A DNA stretch of 64,000 nt, from the NCBI GenBank assembly GCA_963736505.1, contig CAVTOZ010000005.1, positions 806,001-870,000 of the forward strand. Reading direction: 5' to 3'. Shown piece after piece: positions 62,608 through 64,000 of the stretch (position 1 is its first letter; each line of letters begins with the position of its first letter). The notes beneath the pieces were generated by a model that was given only the letters and a program-made list of their open reading frames with translations, did not search any database and was not told the DNA's origin. Source of the stretch: Solirubrobacter sp963736505 (GTDB taxonomy: Bacteria > Actinomycetota > Thermoleophilia > Solirubrobacterales > Solirubrobacteraceae). Position numbers and translations under genes: made by a program.

Positions 62608-63443
62608 CCGGCGGGATCGCGCTTGATCAGGACCGAGCACGGCGCCGTGTGAGCGACGCGCTCGCCGATGCTGCCGAGCGCGGCAAGCCCGGTCTTGAGC
62701 TCGCTGCCGAGGACGATCAGGCCGGCGCTCTTGCGTTCGGCCGCGGCGACGATCCGGTCGGCCGGATGGCCGGCTTCGACGATCAGGCGCGCGTCGCGCC
62801 CGAGCAGGGCGCGGGCGTTGGCGAGCTCGGCTTCGAGCTCGCCCACGGTCGTGCTCCCGGCGGTCCGCTCGACGTGCAGCAGCGTCAGCGGGGCGCCGGC
62901 CCGGGCGGCGATGTGCGTCGCGGCGGTGATCGCCGGCCGCGTGCGCGGGCGTGCGTCGGACGCCGCGATCACACCGGATGCGATCGGCTCGACCCGGGCC
63001 ACGAGCACCGAGAGGCCGGCGCGGTGGACGATCGTGGAGGCCGTGTCGCCGAGCACGATCCCCGCGATGCGCGAGTGGGGATGCGTGCCGAGCACGAGCA
63101 GGTCGTAGCCCGCCGCGGCGGAGAGCAGCGACTCGACGGGGCTGCCGCCGTGGAGGAGCAGGCTGTCGGCCATGGCACCAGCGTCACGGGCGTCGCGGAC
63201 GGCGACTTGCAGCGCCTCCTTGGCCCGGTGCTCGCTGAGCGTGGACACGCGTGTCGGCCCGACACCGGCGACGTCGCAGACCGCGATGAACGTCACCGTG
63301 CCGTCGTGCCCGGCGAGCGCGCTCGCCTGGCCGGCCGCGACATGCGAGCCGCGGCTGCCGTCGATCGCGCACGCGATGCGCGCGAAGGGCGGGCGATGGA
63401 GCGTCAGCCCATTGACTGGATCGGTGTCGAGATCCTTGGCCAT
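62604..63443 (-). CDS. Tandem universal stress protein
   Basis: 279 residues from the ATG at 63443, made of two Usp domains (about 20-150 and 155-279). The first has FARIACAIDGSRGSHVA and LLVLGTHPHSRIAGIVLGDTASTIVHRAGLSVLVAR; the second ends GLIVLGSELKTGLAALGSIGERVAHTAPCSVLIKR. G-2x-G-9x-G(S/T)-like ATP-binding motifs are partly present. Such tandem proteins are induced by oxygen limitation or stress in actinobacteria. No neighbour gives a clue. Confidence 0.92.
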   Translation of the reverse strand: MAKDLDTDPVNGLTLHRPPFARIACAIDGSRGSHVAAGQASALAGHDGTVTFIAVCDVAGVGPTRVSTLSEHRAKEALQVAVRDARDAGAMADSLLLHGGSPVESLLSAAAGYDLLVLGTHPHSRIAGIVLGDTASTIVHRAGLSVLVARVEPIASGVIAASDARPRTRPAITAATHIAARAGAPLTLLHVERTAGSTTVGELEAELANARALLGRDARLIVEAGHPADRIVAAAERKSAGLIVLGSELKTGLAALGSIGERVAHTAPCSVLIKRDPAG

Positions 63444-63530
63444 GAACCCACGTTCCCACCGATGTGCCCGGCCCACATCCGCACGAGTTACGGCTTAGGC
63501 ATCCGTGGTCGCCACGGGTTCGCGCGCGCG

Positions 63531-63809
63531 TCAGCCGCGGAAGTGGTCCGCGAACAGGCGGACGGGTGCGTCCCACATGACGTCGTGCTCCGCGGCCTCG
63601 GCGTGGCGATCCAGCGCGGCCGGGAGGAGGTCGTGCAGCTCGTCGTCGCTGAGCTCCAGCGACGCTCGCTCCTCGCCCGGGAGCTCGACGTCGATCACGC
63701 GCGCATCCTGCAGCTCGACCTGCCAGCGGTGGGTTCCGTCGCCCGGCGAGCCGGGCGCCCGCCGGTGACCGACGATCGGCACGTGCATCGAGCCACCGTA
63801 CCGGCTCAT
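63531..63809 (-). CDS. Small protein of unknown function
   Basis: 92 residues from the ATG at 63809, which overlaps the stop of the next gene (ATGA); a later ATG at 63788 gives MHVPIVGHRR. It has a beta-rich start (THRWQVELQDARVIDVEL) and an acidic helical end (LSDDELHDLLPAALDRHAEAAEHDVMWDAPVRL). No family recognised. Co-transcribed with the YCII-like gene. Confidence 0.65.
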   Translation of the reverse strand: MSRYGGSMHVPIVGHRRAPGSPGDGTHRWQVELQDARVIDVELPGEERASLELSDDELHDLLPAALDRHAEAAEHDVMWDAPVRLFADHFRG

Positions 63810-64000
63810 GCCCCGTCCGCAAGCCGGTCGGCGCCGATCCACAACGTCCAGCGCTCGACGCCGTCGATCCGCAGGATCGATCCCATCCACGGGTCTGTGT
63901 CGAACAGCGCCCGCGCCGCGGCCTCGTCCTCGGCACGCACGACCAGCACCACGAACTCGCCGTCGACGTCGTCGACCGGGCCGCCGATCGCCACCCGCTC
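63806..64000 (-). CDS. YCII-like domain protein (C-terminal part, runs off the window)
   Basis: The visible 64 residues (VAIGGPVDDVDGEFVVLVVRAEDEAAARALFDTDPWMGSILRIDGVERWTLW) match the end of a YciI/YCII fold, in which a DPF-like loop (here DPWM) follows the long helix. The family usually starts about 30 residues earlier, beyond the window, although a GTG at 63994 could start it. Function unknown. Confidence 0.65.
   Translation of the reverse strand, partial: ERVAIGGPVDDVDGEFVVLVVRAEDEAAARALFDTDPWMGSILRIDGVERWTLWIGADRLADGA

Overview
The window is very GC-rich with dense, short-spaced genes and many GTG starts. The gene set is actinobacterial: a ydaO-type leader before an NlpC/P60 gene, an ECF42-like sigma factor next to a YCII protein, monomeric isocitrate dehydrogenase, a GH15 glucoamylase and many secreted proteins with alanine-rich signal peptides. 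The style (TolB-like propellers, FG-GAP and LamG proteins, LarBCE) suggests the Thermoleophilia/Solirubrobacterales. That placement is inference; no rRNA, tRNA, phage, transposase or CRISPR array was found to support it. No gene-free stretch exceeds 300 bases.

0-7 kb: a LysR/DMT-exporter divergent pair, an ACT-domain protein, a two-gene module (Rad50-like ATPase plus a small helical partner), then larB-larC-larE, overlapping end to end, which make the nickel-pincer nucleotide cofactor. 7-14 kb: a TetR gene, then a tightly overlapping operon: reductase-HAD fusion, medium-chain dehydrogenase, divergent LarA-like enzyme, PlsC-like acyltransferase, aldo/keto reductase. The LarA-like protein is the obvious client for the LarBCE cofactor, so this 13-kb block may be an undescribed nickel-pincer-dependent pathway with a lipid flavour.

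14-28 kb: flavin reductase, GGDEF-EAL protein, secreted propeller, c-di-AMP riboswitch plus NlpC/P60 hydrolase, SnoaL-tailed sigma factor, GH15 enzyme, YCII/ECF42 pair, SRPBCC/TetR pair around a perfect palindrome (the TetR frame is broken), HD hydrolase and monomeric IDH. 28-34.7 kb: ArsM-like methyltransferase; a TetR gene with two tandem operators facing a copper operon (multicopper oxidase, beta-helix protein, cupredoxin); a long inverted repeat; a fatty acid hydroxylase/FadR-type regulator operon with two perfect operators; and a c-di-GMP-I riboswitch controlling a 61-residue membrane peptide.

34.7-45 kb: MMPL and FUSC transporters, blue-copper lipoprotein, a cobalt-type nitrile hydratase operon (alpha, beta, accessory, TfoX-like) divergent from a STAND ATPase, FG-GAP protein, FMN-dependent hydroxy-acid oxidase. 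45-54 kb: PAP2 phosphatase, second propeller, CBS protein, sulfatase, Fic protein with winged helix and its own inverted repeat, TetR/SDR pair with duplicated operators, a frameshifted arylamine N-acetyltransferase, GST, histidine kinase. 54-64 kb: LamG/PKD surface protein, three-gene ABC-2 exporter divergent from a two-component system, methyltransferase, universal stress protein and two small genes, the last running off the window. Signalling by three nucleotide systems (c-di-GMP, c-di-AMP, possibly an alarmone-type HD enzyme) is concentrated here.
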